From contig NZ_JAAATZ010000001.1 in the NCBI RefSeq assembly GCF_010119235.1, forward strand, positions 836,501 to 900,500: a DNA stretch of 64,000 bases, written 5' to 3'. Under the pieces are notes generated by a model. The model saw nothing but the letters and a program-made list of their open reading frames with translations. It ran no database searches and was not told the DNA's origin. This document shows, one piece after another, positions 26,482-37,347 of the stretch. The DNA is from Flavobacterium phycosphaerae. GTDB lineage: Bacteria > Bacteroidota > Bacteroidia > Flavobacteriales > Flavobacteriaceae. Position 1 is the first letter of the stretch. Every line of letters starts with the position of its first letter. A program made the position numbers and the translations under genes.

Positions 26482-27420
26482 TTATTTCAGATTCTCAAGC
26501 ATTTCAACAGTCATGGATGCTAAATCAAATTTGTGCTTCCAATTCCAATCTTTTTGTGCCGCACTGTCATCAATCGAAGCCGGCCAACTGTCGGCAATCT
26601 TCTGACGGAAATCGGGCTTATACGAAATGGTAAAATCAGGTATATGGTTTTTAATTTCAGCTGCAATTTCTTTTGGTGTAAAGCTGACTCCGGCCAAATT
26701 ATAGGAAGAGCGAATTTTAATATTGTCTGCCGGTGCCTGCATAATTTCAACCGTGGCAGTAATGGCATCATCCATATACATCATCGGCAAAGCGGTCTCT
26801 TCCGAAAGGAAACATTCATATTTTCCGTTTTTTAATGCTTTGTGATAAATATCAACTGCGTAATCGGTAGTGCCTCCACCCGGCTCGGTTGACCAACTGA
26901 TTAATCCCGGATAGCGAATGCTGCGCACATCAACCCCGTAAATATTATGGTAGTATTCACACCATCTTTCCCCGGTCTGTTTACTGATTCCGTATACAGT
27001 AGTCGGTTCCATAATGGTATATTGTGGTGTATTTATTCTTGGTGTGGTTGGTCCAAAAACGGCGATGCTCGAAGGCCAAAATATTTTTTTTATTTTTTTA
27101 GCTTTCGCCAAATTCAAAACGTGAAACAGCGAATTCATATTCAAATCCCAAGCAAAAGCCGGATTCTTTTCTGCAGTAGCCGAAAGTAAGGCCGCCATCA
27201 GATAGACTTCTTCAATCTGATGTTCTTCAACAATGTGTTCAATTTGGTTAAAATCTAAAGCGTTTACCACTTCAAAAGGTCCCGAATTCACCACATCAAT
27301 ATTCAGTTTTCGGATATCTGAAGCAATTACATTGTCAACGCCGTATAGGCTTCGTAGCTTTTTGGTAAGCTCAGTACCAATTTGTCCGCAAGCCCCAATA
27401 ATTAAAATTTTTGTACTCAT
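26482..27420 (-). CDS. tdh: SDR-type L-threonine 3-dehydrogenase
   Basis: 312 residues, extended short-chain dehydrogenase related to UDP-galactose 4-epimerase. The NAD motif is IIGACGQIGTEL, and the catalytic Ser/Tyr/Lys are in FWPSSIAVFG and TTVYGISKQTGE. The block YPGLISWSTEPGGGTTDYAVDI is typical of the epimerase-like threonine dehydrogenases known from Flavobacterium and Cupriavidus. It would oxidise L-threonine to 2-amino-3-ketobutyrate. It is a single gene on the minus strand. Confidence 0.85.
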   Translation of the reverse strand: MSTKILIIGACGQIGTELTKKLRSLYGVDNVIASDIRKLNIDVVNSGPFEVVNALDFNQIEHIVEEHQIEEVYLMAALLSATAEKNPAFAWDLNMNSLFHVLNLAKAKKIKKIFWPSSIAVFGPTTPRINTPQYTIMEPTTVYGISKQTGERWCEYYHNIYGVDVRSIRYPGLISWSTEPGGGTTDYAVDIYHKALKNGKYECFLSEETALPMMYMDDAITATVEIMQAPADNIKIRSSYNLAGVSFTPKEIAAEIKNHIPDFTISYKPDFRQKIADSWPASIDDSAAQKDWNWKHKFDLASMTVEMLENLK

Positions 27421-27575
27421 TTAGTGTGTTAGTTTGTGAAGCAAAGATACAGTTTTCAAAAATGTTTTTTTGGTAAAACCCAACGTTCTTTTTGCAAAAA
27501 ATTACCATTCTGTTAACGGCCTCATACTGAAGTTTCCATTTACCTTTGTACCTTTGTGACTTAAATTTTGCATCA

Positions 27576-28172
27576 ATGAAAATCACTTTTTTCGGTTTAC
27601 TTCTGGGATTATTGTGTTGTATCTCCTGTCAGGAAGATCCAAAACTCCGTGCGTTAGAACAAGAAAAAGCAGCCCAAAAAAGAGAAGTTATTTTCAACAA
27701 CATCAACAAAGGCTGGACATTTAACGCACAACCCATCAATACCGTATCGCGAAATTTAACCGGTAATTGGGCGGAATGGCGTGTTTTTTTAAATGAATTG
27801 GCTCAAAAACCCAAAAGCAGTTTAGGGGCTTTTCAGCAAAAAGCAAAAACCCTTTCTAAAAGAGCTACAGAGCTAAACAACAATATCCCATTAAAGTACG
27901 ATTTACCGGAAACCAGAAGCCGAATCGGAGCCATTGCTACCAAAATGAATTCCATCAACCTCTATATTCATCTCAATCAAATTCCGGACAACAAGATTGT
28001 TCAATTGGTAAAAGAAGTCAATGTAGAAATGATTGCTTTCCAAAATCAACTGGATGAAATAGTTCGAAAAAGCGAAATTAAAATGGAAGACGGCGAAAGT
28101 GATATGCTGCAAATGCTGGATACTGCGCGTGCCATTCCAACCAACAATCCCAACTTAACGCCAACTAAATAA
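27576..28172 (+). CDS. Small lipoprotein of unknown function
   Basis: About 198 residues. Signal peptide from the ATG at 27576 with lipobox CISC (cysteine near residue 18). The mature part is mostly helical, charged, with repeated helices at about 60-150. It ends 3 nt before the TTG start of mfd, so the two are probably co-transcribed. Two tandem TACCTTTG elements at 27541-27556 may be its promoter. I recognise no domain. Confidence 0.72.
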   Translation: MKITFFGLLLGLLCCISCQEDPKLRALEQEKAAQKREVIFNNINKGWTFNAQPINTVSRNLTGNWAEWRVFLNELAQKPKSSLGAFQQKAKTLSKRATELNNNIPLKYDLPETRSRIGAIATKMNSINLYIHLNQIPDNKIVQLVKEVNVEMIAFQNQLDEIVRKSEIKMEDGESDMLQMLDTARAIPTNNPNLTPTK

Positions 28173-28175
28173 GTT

Positions 28176-31100
28176 TTGAGTCAAAACTCGTTATACAACA
28201 CCTACCTGCATTCGGCGAAAGTCAAACAAATAGCAGAGGCACTCGAAAATCCTTTAACCAAATTACAGTTAAAAGGACTTTCCGGTTCATCGATGTCGTT
28301 TGTGTTTCAGGCTATTTTTAAAAAAAGTGAAAAACCATTTCTTCTACTTCTGAATGAAAAAGAAGAAGCCGCCTATATCCTGAACGATTTAGAACAAATG
28401 ATTGGCACCAATGATGTGCTATTTTATCCCAGTTCCTATCGTCGTCCGTACCAAATTGAAGAAACCGACAATGCCAATGTTTTGTTGCGTTCTGAAGTGT
28501 TGAACCGAATCAATTCCCGAAAAAAACCGGCCGTTATAGTTACTTATCCCGAGGCACTTTTTGAAAAAGTAGTCACGCGAAAAGAACTCGATAAAAACAC
28601 CTTGAAAGTTTCGGTTGGCGATAATGTTACCATCGATTTCATAAACGAAGTGTTGTTTGAATACGAATTCAAACGTGTGGATTTTATCACAGAACCCGGT
28701 GAGTTCTCTGTGCGTGGAGGGATTTTGGATGTCTTTTCGTTTTCGAATGATAACCCCTATCGTATCGAGTTTTTTGGTAATGAGGTGGACAGTATCAGGA
28801 CCTTTGATGTAGAAACGCAACTTTCGGTCGAGAAGCAAAACAAGATTACCATTATCCCCAATCTAGAAAATAAATTCATCAAAGAAAACCGCGAAAGTTT
28901 CCTCGATTATATCAGTGACAAAACGGTTTTATGTATTGAAAATGCCGAGTTTTTAACGGCGCAATTAGACAAACTTTTTGCCAAGGCGATAGAAACTTTT
29001 GACAAACTTTCCAAAGACGTTAAACACGCCGCGCCGGAACATTTGTTTCTGAATCAAGAAGGTTTTTTACGCAAAGCATTAGATTTTTCTATCATAGAAT
29101 TATCTAATAAACCGTTGTTCAAAACGACTAAAACTTTTGAATACCATATACAACCTCAACCTTCGTTTAACAAGCAATTTGATTTGCTATTGAACAATTT
29201 GAGCGACAATCATTTTAACGGGTATACCAATTATTTGTTCTGTTCCAATGAAGGACAGGCGAATCGTTTTCATGATATTTTTGAAAGTTTAGACGAAGCC
29301 AATCACGAGAATGTTCGCAAACAATACCACACCATTGTAGCTTCTCTTTATCAAGGATTTATCGATGAAGAAAACCAAATAGCTTGTTATACGGATCATC
29401 AAATTTTTGAGCGTTACCATAAATTCAGCATCAAAAACGGTTATTCCAAAAAGCAAACACTAACTTTAAAAGAATTAAATTCCTTATCCGTTGGCGATTA
29501 TGTGACGCATATTGATCATGGTATCGGGAAGTTTGGCGGTTTGCAAAAAATTCAGGTCGAAGGCAAAACACAAGAAGCCATTAAACTAGTGTATGCGGAT
29601 AATGATATTGTGTATGTGAGCATTCATTCGCTACATAAAATATCCAAATACAACGGCAAAGACGGCACTCCACCCAAGATTTATAAACTTGGTTCCAATG
29701 CCTGGAAGGTTTTAAAACAAAAAACCAAAGCACGAGTTAAGCATATTGCCTTTAACTTAATTCAGTTGTATGCCAAGCGAAGATTGGAAAAAGGTTTTCA
29801 GTTTGCACCGGATAGTTATCTGCAAAAAGAGCTGGAAAGTTCCTTTATTTATGAAGATACACCGGATCAAATTACAGCCACTCAAGACGTCAAAGCCGAC
29901 ATGGAAAAAGACCGTCCGATGGATCGATTGGTTTGTGGCGACGTAGGTTTTGGGAAAACGGAAGTAGCTATTCGTGCCGCGTTTAAAGCTGTTGACAACA
30001 GTAAGCAAGTCGCGGTTTTGGTTCCAACTACCATTTTGGCTTACCAACATTACAGAACTTTTTCGGAACGTTTAAAAGATATGCCGGTGAAAGTGGGCTA
30101 TTTAAACAGATTCCGCACCGCCAAACAAAAAGCCCAAACTTTGGAAGAATTGGCTTCCGGGAAGTTGGACATCATCATTGGCACCCACCAATTGGTCAAC
30201 AAAAATGTACAGTTCAAAGATTTAGGATTGTTGATTGTGGATGAAGAACAAAAATTTGGTGTCAATGTAAAAGACAAACTCAAAACGATAGCCGCTAATG
30301 TGGATACTTTGACCTTGACGGCTACGCCTATCCCGAGAACCCTGCAGTTTTCATTAATGGCAGCTCGTGATTTATCCGTAATTACAACGCCTCCACCAAA
30401 TCGTTATCCCATCGAGTCACAAGTGGTTGGTTTTAATGAAGAACTGATTCGTGATGCTATTTCGTATGAAATTCAGCGAAACGGCCAAGTCTTTTTCATC
30501 AATAACCGAATTGAGAATATCAAGGAAATTGCCGGTATGATTCAGCGGCTTGTTCCTGATGCCCGCGTAGGGATTGGTCACGGCCAAATGGAAGGCACCA
30601 AGTTGGAAGAATTGATGCTAGGTTTTATGAACGGTGATTTTGATGTGTTAGTGGCCACCACCATTATTGAAAGCGGTTTAGATGTGCCGAATGCCAATAC
30701 CATTTTCATCAACAATGCTAATAATTTCGGACTTTCTGATTTGCATCAAATGCGAGGTCGTGTTGGAAGAAGTAACAAGAAAGCCTTCTGTTATTTTATT
30801 TGTCCGCCGTATTCTGCCATGACGGATGATGCCCGAAAACGTATTCAAGCGTTGGAACAATTCAGCGAATTAGGAAGTGGTTTTAATATTGCCATGAAAG
30901 ATTTGGAAATTCGCGGCGCAGGAGATTTATTGGGCGGTGAGCAAAGTGGTTTTATCAATGAAATTGGTTTTGAAACCTACCAAAAAATCATGAACGAAGC
31001 CATTGAAGAGTTGAAAGAAAACGAATTCAAAGACTTATATGACGATGGTGTTGAAGACGAAAATAAGGAATATGTAAAAGATTTACAGATTGACACCGAT

Positions 31101-31538
31101 TTCGAATTACTGTTTCCGGATGAATACATCAACAACATTTCGGAGCGTTTGAATTTGTATAATGAATTAGGAAACATCAAGGATGAAGCCGGTTTGTTGG
31201 CTTATGAAACCAAGCTGATAGATCGTTTTGGTCCGTTACCAAAAGAAGCCTTAGCACTACTCAACAGCATTCGCATTAAATGGATTGCCACTCAAATGGG
31301 TATTGAAAAAATCGTCATGAAACAGGGCAAACTGATTGGCTATTTTGTTTCCGACCAACAATCCGATTATTACAATTCAAAGTCTTTCCGTCACATGCTG
31401 ACTTTTGTGCAACAGCATGCTAACCTCTGTAAAATGAAAGAGAAAGAAACCAAAAACGGTCTGCGTTTGCTGCTCACTTTCGAAAATGTAAAATCAATTT
31501 CCAGAGCGCTAGAGTTTATGGAATTGATGAAAAAATAA
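28176..31538 (+). CDS. mfd: Transcription-repair coupling factor
   Basis: 1120 residues. UvrB-homology region at the start, RNA-polymerase-interacting domain (about 430-500) with VGDYVTHIDHGIGKFGGL, then a superfamily-2 translocase with Walker A GDVGFGKTEVAIRA, VDEEQKFGV, LTATPIPRTL and RGRVGRS, and a C-terminal TRCF domain. It removes RNA polymerase stalled at lesions and recruits the UvrA system. I take a TTG start at 28176, 3 nt after the lipoprotein gene. It is followed by a strong terminator. Confidence 0.95.
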   Translation: MSQNSLYNTYLHSAKVKQIAEALENPLTKLQLKGLSGSSMSFVFQAIFKKSEKPFLLLLNEKEEAAYILNDLEQMIGTNDVLFYPSSYRRPYQIEETDNANVLLRSEVLNRINSRKKPAVIVTYPEALFEKVVTRKELDKNTLKVSVGDNVTIDFINEVLFEYEFKRVDFITEPGEFSVRGGILDVFSFSNDNPYRIEFFGNEVDSIRTFDVETQLSVEKQNKITIIPNLENKFIKENRESFLDYISDKTVLCIENAEFLTAQLDKLFAKAIETFDKLSKDVKHAAPEHLFLNQEGFLRKALDFSIIELSNKPLFKTTKTFEYHIQPQPSFNKQFDLLLNNLSDNHFNGYTNYLFCSNEGQANRFHDIFESLDEANHENVRKQYHTIVASLYQGFIDEENQIACYTDHQIFERYHKFSIKNGYSKKQTLTLKELNSLSVGDYVTHIDHGIGKFGGLQKIQVEGKTQEAIKLVYADNDIVYVSIHSLHKISKYNGKDGTPPKIYKLGSNAWKVLKQKTKARVKHIAFNLIQLYAKRRLEKGFQFAPDSYLQKELESSFIYEDTPDQITATQDVKADMEKDRPMDRLVCGDVGFGKTEVAIRAAFKAVDNSKQVAVLVPTTILAYQHYRTFSERLKDMPVKVGYLNRFRTAKQKAQTLEELASGKLDIIIGTHQLVNKNVQFKDLGLLIVDEEQKFGVNVKDKLKTIAANVDTLTLTATPIPRTLQFSLMAARDLSVITTPPPNRYPIESQVVGFNEELIRDAISYEIQRNGQVFFINNRIENIKEIAGMIQRLVPDARVGIGHGQMEGTKLEELMLGFMNGDFDVLVATTIIESGLDVPNANTIFINNANNFGLSDLHQMRGRVGRSNKKAFCYFICPPYSAMTDDARKRIQALEQFSELGSGFNIAMKDLEIRGAGDLLGGEQSGFINEIGFETYQKIMNEAIEELKENEFKDLYDDGVEDENKEYVKDLQIDTDFELLFPDEYINNISERLNLYNELGNIKDEAGLLAYETKLIDRFGPLPKEALALLNSIRIKWIATQMGIEKIVMKQGKLIGYFVSDQQSDYYNSKSFRHMLTFVQQHANLCKMKEKETKNGLRLLLTFENVKSISRALEFMELMKK

Positions 31539-31567
31539 AAAAGCCACTCAATTGAGTGGCTTTTTTA
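31537..31567. terminator. Bidirectional terminator after mfd
   Basis: AAAAAGCCACTCA-A-TTGAGTGGCTTTTT; near-perfect stem between convergent mfd and the secreted protease gene. Confidence 0.9.
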
Positions 31568-31585
31568 TATGATGCAAAGATGAAA

Positions 31586-33784
31586 TTACATTTTCAAAAT
31601 TTTGAAATTCGCTTCTTTATCATTGAATTTCAGTTTAAAGAAATAGGTTCCGGTGGCGAATTGTGAAATATCAACACGGGCACTCAAGTCATTCATTTTT
31701 TGGTTAAATAATAACCTGCCTTCTACATTATACACGGCCACTTCTGTAATGGCATCTTTAGAAGTAATAGAGACCAAACCATTGGTTGGATTAGGATAAT
31801 AGCTGTAATCCAGGAACTCATTGGTTTCTTCACCTAATGTTCCTGTACATGAAATGATGGCATTCCATCCTGATTTAGTTTCCAATTGGTCAGAAACAAA
31901 CTTAAAGGTTAAAGAGCCTTCTGTTGAAGTTGAATTAAACGGACCCGGTATGGTTGCGCCGGTTAATCCTCCTGAAGTTAAATCAGGATAAAACTCATCA
32001 GGACCATTGTACACATATAAAAAATCAAAGGTATCTTCCAGATTAAAACTTGAAAACGTAACTTTTAACTTTAATCCTTGATTATAAGGAGTTATTGTTC
32101 TTACCCAAGTTTCTAAATTAGTATAGCTTCCAGATGTTCCGCCGGTATCTGTAAATTGCATTCCCGCACAAACATTGGTTGTATTGGTTGCAAAAATCTT
32201 TTCTCTGTTAGCCGGAGTAATATTGGCATCACATAAAGGTCTTATCCGTATTTTATAATAAGTATTAGGATTCAATCCGGTGGCAAAATAATTATTATTC
32301 GTAGTAGTATTCCATACTATATTGGTTGATGAAAATGGTGTAACAGCCACTTCCCAGGACGTATTAAAATCATCACTCCAGCTAAAATATACCGCTGTTG
32401 GTGATACACTTTCAATAACTACATTGTCAACGGTATTAATACAAGTATTGATTCCATCAAAGCTCAAACAAGTTGAGTTGTTTACCGTATTTAGAATTAA
32501 TGCGGCAGGTTGTGGTCCGAAACCATTGTTAAAACTAATACCAACGCCTGACACTAAATGACAATAACTCATTATGGTTCCTTTTTCTGAACTGGAAGGA
32601 ATAGTTGCCGGTGTGGTCATACAAGAACCGCCTTCCCAAGCAGAACCCAAGGCATAAGGGGCACAGTTGTCTATAGCGGTATTATTACCATTCCAATAAC
32701 AAGCATGTGTATGTGGTGACCCAAATAAATGGCCAAACTCGTGGGTAATCACTTGTACTGTCCAAGAGTAGGTTGGTACCGTTGAAAAACCATAATCAAC
32801 ATCAGAATAACAATACCCTGATAACGAACACAACCCATCGATTGCTGCTGCAACTCCGCCAAGTCCGCCTTCATCTACTCCAACTAATCCGCCTAAATCA
32901 CCATCAAAAATTGGTCGTTGTTCATTAAAGGCATTTAAATAAGCCCCTGAATTATCCCCAACTCCTTCATACGGATCTTGTTCTGTCCAAATGAATATGG
33001 ATTTCAAAGCCGTTGATATTCCATCATTATTATAAAGCGTTTGTACATTGTTGTAAACCGAAGTCATCCAGTTGGTGGTTGCAGTTGTATCACTCCCTTG
33101 ATTTTGATAGATATTGTAATCTACTTCGAAATAAAGTGTAACCCATCTGGTACTTAAAGTGTTTTGTGGACTTTGAGTACTTTGAGCAGCAATTTTTGAC
33201 AACAAAGCGCTATCGTCAACATGACAATCAAATTGATTCACAATCTTCATTTTAGCATCCGAATAAACGATGTAGTCGGTTTGATTATTAGGCTTGTCTA
33301 ATTTTCCAACCACAACATTTCCTAATGCTGAACTCGAAATAATTCCGTTAAACTCTCCATTAAAAAAATTGAAAGAGGAAACCGAATTTACTTCTCCGTT
33401 GATGATTCCGCGATAGTAAACTCCTTTTTGGTAAGGGATGTTTTTGGTTTTATCCGTGTCAACATGAAATCCTTCCGCAAAGGGATTTGATTTGTATAAA
33501 AGCACTGAAATCGTTTGGTTTTGATAAGGAATTTCCAAGGCAATGTAGTCGTACTGATTGGCGACGATTTCATTAATTTTTGTCATGTTTAGGGTAGCCA
33601 GTGTTGCGCCATCTACCACTTTGTCAACATTGGCATTGATAGCATTGGGCGATGGGGTCAATACAGTCATTGGCTTGAAATTCGTATTTGAATTTTGCAA
33701 TGCAGTAACTTGTTGAGCTATTTTATTTTGTGCCAATAAACAAGCGCAATTAAAAAAGGCAACTAAGAGTAGGATTCTTTTCAT
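31586..33784 (-). CDS. Secreted reprolysin-like metalloprotease with CUB domain and T9SS tail
   Basis: About 732 residues. Signal peptide from the ATG at 33784 (MKRILLLVAFFNCACLLAQ), propeptide, then a zinc protease domain with the extended HExxH motif VITHEFGHLFGSPHTHACYW. A fibronectin-III-like stretch with NPNTYYKIRIRPL follows, then a CUB-like domain (CAGMQFTDTGG to the cysteine in IISC) and a type IX sorting tail (YYPNPTNGLVSI, VAVYNVEGRLL, ANFKILKM). It is probably an extracellular protease for nutrient acquisition. Confidence 0.9.
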   Translation of the reverse strand: MKRILLLVAFFNCACLLAQNKIAQQVTALQNSNTNFKPMTVLTPSPNAINANVDKVVDGATLATLNMTKINEIVANQYDYIALEIPYQNQTISVLLYKSNPFAEGFHVDTDKTKNIPYQKGVYYRGIINGEVNSVSSFNFFNGEFNGIISSSALGNVVVGKLDKPNNQTDYIVYSDAKMKIVNQFDCHVDDSALLSKIAAQSTQSPQNTLSTRWVTLYFEVDYNIYQNQGSDTTATTNWMTSVYNNVQTLYNNDGISTALKSIFIWTEQDPYEGVGDNSGAYLNAFNEQRPIFDGDLGGLVGVDEGGLGGVAAAIDGLCSLSGYCYSDVDYGFSTVPTYSWTVQVITHEFGHLFGSPHTHACYWNGNNTAIDNCAPYALGSAWEGGSCMTTPATIPSSSEKGTIMSYCHLVSGVGISFNNGFGPQPAALILNTVNNSTCLSFDGINTCINTVDNVVIESVSPTAVYFSWSDDFNTSWEVAVTPFSSTNIVWNTTTNNNYFATGLNPNTYYKIRIRPLCDANITPANREKIFATNTTNVCAGMQFTDTGGTSGSYTNLETWVRTITPYNQGLKLKVTFSSFNLEDTFDFLYVYNGPDEFYPDLTSGGLTGATIPGPFNSTSTEGSLTFKFVSDQLETKSGWNAIISCTGTLGEETNEFLDYSYYPNPTNGLVSITSKDAITEVAVYNVEGRLLFNQKMNDLSARVDISQFATGTYFFKLKFNDKEANFKILKM

Positions 33785-33857
33785 TGTGATATTTTTTTTT
33801 ACAAAGTTATTCAAATTCATAAGGTTTCATTCTTAATATGTTTCAAAATAGCATAAA

Positions 33858-34217
33858 TTAAAAATGATAAAACGCATCTTCTATATGTTCTATTTTAAAA
33901 TCTCCCTCTTCTTTAGAGACAGCAATGATATCAAAACGCACCGACACATCTAAATCATTGGTTATAACATATTCGTTTACCGCTTTGACCAACAAGCTGA
34001 TTTTCTTTGGTTTTACAAAATCTTGTGGCAAACCAAATGCTAATGACGAGCGGGTTTTTACTTCAACGATGGCTAAAACTTCGGCTTTTTGCGCAATAAT
34101 ATCAATTTCGGCTTTTTGAAAAGTCCAGTTAGTTTCCAATATGGTATAACCGTTTTGTTCCAAATAACCCGCTGCCAATTCCTCGCCAAGCTTCCCTAGT
34201 TCGTTGTGTTCTGCCAT
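33858..34217 (-). CDS. YraN family protein (UPF0102)
   Basis: 119 residues with the restriction-endonuclease-like core of the YraN family: GELGEELAAGYLEQNGY pattern at the start, then WTFQKAEIDIIAQK and IVEVKTRSSLAFG with the E-x-K motif. Predicted to be a nuclease-fold protein, function unsettled. It directly abuts the LD-carboxypeptidase gene upstream (no gap), so they share a transcript. Confidence 0.9.
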   Translation of the reverse strand: MAEHNELGKLGEELAAGYLEQNGYTILETNWTFQKAEIDIIAQKAEVLAIVEVKTRSSLAFGLPQDFVKPKKISLLVKAVNEYVITNDLDVSVRFDIIAVSKEEGDFKIEHIEDAFYHF

Positions 34218-35174
34218 TTATTCAAAAACTACTTTACTCATTTCGGCTGTTACTTCCATCGAGATTTGTCTTCCAAAAATCAAACTGCGGTTGTCTCTGA
34301 TGTGCCCTGCCGGGAAATTATAAATAATCGGAATGTTCAATCCTTTGACGGCATCCTCAATGATTTCCAAGGCATTTCTACCCCACGGAATTTCATTGTC
34401 TTTCATTTCAGTCATACCGCCCACAATGATTCCTTTCAAACTGGCCAAACAACCGTTGCGTTTCAGGTTCATCATCATGCGGTCAACATGGTATAAATAT
34501 TCGTCTAAATCTTCTAAAAACAAGATTTTATCCTGACAATCAATCGCTGATGCTGACCCCAACAAACTATACAAAATAGAGAGATTTCCCCCTACCAATT
34601 CTCCTTTGGCTTTGCCTAAATGATTCAAAGCATCACACTCTAAAGTATAGGCTAAAGGGTCGCCAAACAAAGCGGCACATAAGGAATTCTTGGCTTCATC
34701 AGTAGCTCTTGGAATGGCAACAGGCATCGTTCCGTGGATAGATTCAATACCCATTCGGTTCAAATGACTGTGCAAAACGGTCACATCGCTAAAGCCGATA
34801 ATCCATTTGGGATTTTGTTTGAATTTAGTAAAATCCAATTTGTCAATAATTTTTACCGTTCCATAGCCTCCGCGAACACACCAAATCGCTTTGATATTGG
34901 GGTTGTCCATTTGCTCTTGAAAATCTTCAGCACGCTGGGCATCTGTTCCGGCCAATTGATAATAATCCAATCCAATGGTTTTCCCGATTTTTACGTTTAA
35001 ACCCCAACCTTCCAGCAAATCAATAGTGGGTTTTAAATTGTCTTCAATATTTTTTCGCGCTGTAGAAACGATGGCAACAGTGTCGCCTTTTTGGAGATAA
35101 GGTGGTGTAATCATCTTTTTTTGTGAATAAGAGGAAAAGGTAAGTAAAGAAATTAAAAATAATATCGGCCGCAT
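34218..35174 (-). CDS. LD-carboxypeptidase (S66 family)
   Basis: About 318 residues from the ATG at 35174, with a short N-terminal hydrophobic segment (MRPILFLISLLTFSSYS) that is probably a signal peptide. Family parts are TPPYLQKGDTVAIVSTA, the serine nucleophile region in CVRGGYGTVKIIDKLD, LFLEDLDEYLY and AGHIRDNRSL with the late His of the Ser-Glu-His triad. It trims murein tetrapeptides to tripeptides during cell-wall recycling. Confidence 0.88.
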   Translation of the reverse strand: MRPILFLISLLTFSSYSQKKMITPPYLQKGDTVAIVSTARKNIEDNLKPTIDLLEGWGLNVKIGKTIGLDYYQLAGTDAQRAEDFQEQMDNPNIKAIWCVRGGYGTVKIIDKLDFTKFKQNPKWIIGFSDVTVLHSHLNRMGIESIHGTMPVAIPRATDEAKNSLCAALFGDPLAYTLECDALNHLGKAKGELVGGNLSILYSLLGSASAIDCQDKILFLEDLDEYLYHVDRMMMNLKRNGCLASLKGIIVGGMTEMKDNEIPWGRNALEIIEDAVKGLNIPIIYNFPAGHIRDNRSLIFGRQISMEVTAEMSKVVFE

Positions 35175-35282
35175 TAATCCGTGATGGTTAGTAAAATAGT
35201 ATGTTTCAAAAGTAAACAAATCCCAAAATTAATTCGGCTATTCGTAGCTAAAAAGTTATTTTTGCTGTCTATTTAGAAGAAT

Positions 35283-37339
35283 ATGTTAGAAAATCCAAAA
35301 CGATATACCATTACAGCCGCGTTGCCTTACACTAACGGTCCAATCCATATTGGTCATTTGGCCGGAGTTTATGTACCGTCAGATATTTACGCGCGCTATT
35401 TAAGATTACAAGGAAAAGATGTGGCCTTCATTTGTGGAAGCGATGAACACGGGGTAGCCATTTCGATGAAAGCCAAAAAGAAGGGATTACGCCACAACAA
35501 GTCATTGATAAATACGACGGAATCATTCGTCAGTCGTTTGTTGATTTTGGTATTTCTTTCGACAATTATTCACGAACTTCCTCAAAAATTCATCACGATA
35601 CGGCTTCGGAATTTTTCAAAAAACTATACGACAAAGGTGACTTTATTGAAGAGGTAACTGAACAATTGTATGATGCCAAAGCGAATCAATTTTTGGCCGA
35701 CCGTTTCGTAACCGGAACTTGCCCAAAATGCGAAAATCCGGAAGCTTATGGTGATCAATGTGAACGCTGTGGTTCAACGTTAAATGCCACCGACTTAATC
35801 AACCCAAAATCAACCATAACGGGAGAAACTCCGGTTTTAAAGTCAACCAAACATTGGTTTTTACCACTAGACAGATACCAAGATTTTTTACAGAAATGGA
35901 TATTAGAAGACCATGTCAAAGACTGGAAAGTAAACGTATTAGGTCAAGTAAAATCATGGTTGGATGATGGTTTAAAACCTCGTGCGGTGACCCGAGATTT
36001 AGATTGGGGGATTGATGTGCCTGTGGAAGGAGCAGCAGGAAAAAAACTCTATGTTTGGTTTGATGCGCCAATCGGATATATTTCTTCCACCAAAGAATGG
36101 GCTACTCGTGAAGGAAAAGAATGGGAACCTTATTGGAAAGATGCCGGTACCAAACTAGTACACTTCATCGGAAAAGACAATATCGTTTTTCATTGCATTA
36201 TTTTCCCAGCGATGCTTAAAGCGGAAGGCAGTTTTATTTTACCGGATAACGTTCCGGCTAACGAATTTCTGAATTTAGAAGGCAACAAACTATCGACTTC
36301 CAAAAACTGGGCGGTTTGGTTGCACGAATATTTACAAGACTTCCCGAATAAGCAGGATGTATTGCGTTATGCGTTGACCGCCAATGCTCCGGAGACCAAA
36401 GACAACGACTTTACCTGGAAAGATTTTCAGGCACGAAATAACAACGAACTGGCTGCCGTTTTTGGCAATTTTATCAACCGAGTGGTTGTTTTAACTAATA
36501 AATATTACAACGGCATTGTGCCTTCGCCGAATGAGTTTTCACCAGTTGACGAACAAACTTTGGCCGAATTAAAAGCCTATCCCGCAGTAATTTCAAGTTC
36601 TATTGAGCGTTATCGTTTCAGAGAAGCACAAGGCGAATTGATGAATGTAGCACGCTTAGGCAATAAATATTTAGCCGATGAAGAGCCTTGGAAAATGGTC
36701 AAAACCAATCCGGAAAGGGTTCAAACACAAATGTATGTTGCTTTGCAAATTGCTGCAGCATTGAGTGTATTATCCGGACCTTTCTTACCTTTTACTGCGA
36801 GCAAATTAACCTCAATTTTAAAAGCCGAAACTATTGGTTGGAATAGTGTTTCAGAAACAGCTGACTTACTACCGGCCGGTCACCAAATTGGGGAGGCCGA
36901 AATATTATTTGCCCAAATTGAAGATACCGAAATTCAAAAACAAATAGACAAATTGGAAGCCACCAAAAAAGCCAACGTTATGGAAAACCAAGTCACTGAA
37001 GCGCAAAAACCTACTTCAACCTTTGAAGATTTTTCAAAATTGGATTTGCGTGTCGGAACCATTTTAGAAGCTGAAAAAATGCCGAAAGCCAATAAACTTT
37101 TGGTGTTGAAAGTTGATACAGGAATTGATACTCGTACCATAGTTTCGGGAATTGCAGAACATTTTTCTCCTGAAGAAGTTATCGGAAAGCGTGTTACTGT
37201 TTTGGTAAATTTAGCACCGAGAGCCTTACGCGGCGTAGAAAGTCAGGGTATGATTTTGATGACCAACAACACAGAAGGTAAATTGGTTTTTGTCAATCCG
37301 GATGCGGAAGGTGTGGAGAATGGAGCTTTAATTAGTTAA
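35283..37339 (+). pseudogene. metG: Methionine-tRNA ligase, apparent frameshift
   Basis: Two frames join into a normal MetG of about 685 residues. The first holds the HIGH-like [14 protein letters not shown]; the second holds the zinc knuckle [25 protein letters not shown] (KMSKS class) and a C-terminal tRNA-binding domain with [20 protein letters not shown]. The frames break around 35476-35484, where one added G (AAAAAG-AAGGG to AAAAAGGAAGGG) restores [12 protein letters not shown]. MetG is essential and normally single-copy, so this break is most probably a sequencing artefact. A TATTTTTG -7-like element lies at 35257-35264. Confidence 0.92.
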
Positions 37340-37347
37340 TAAATACT

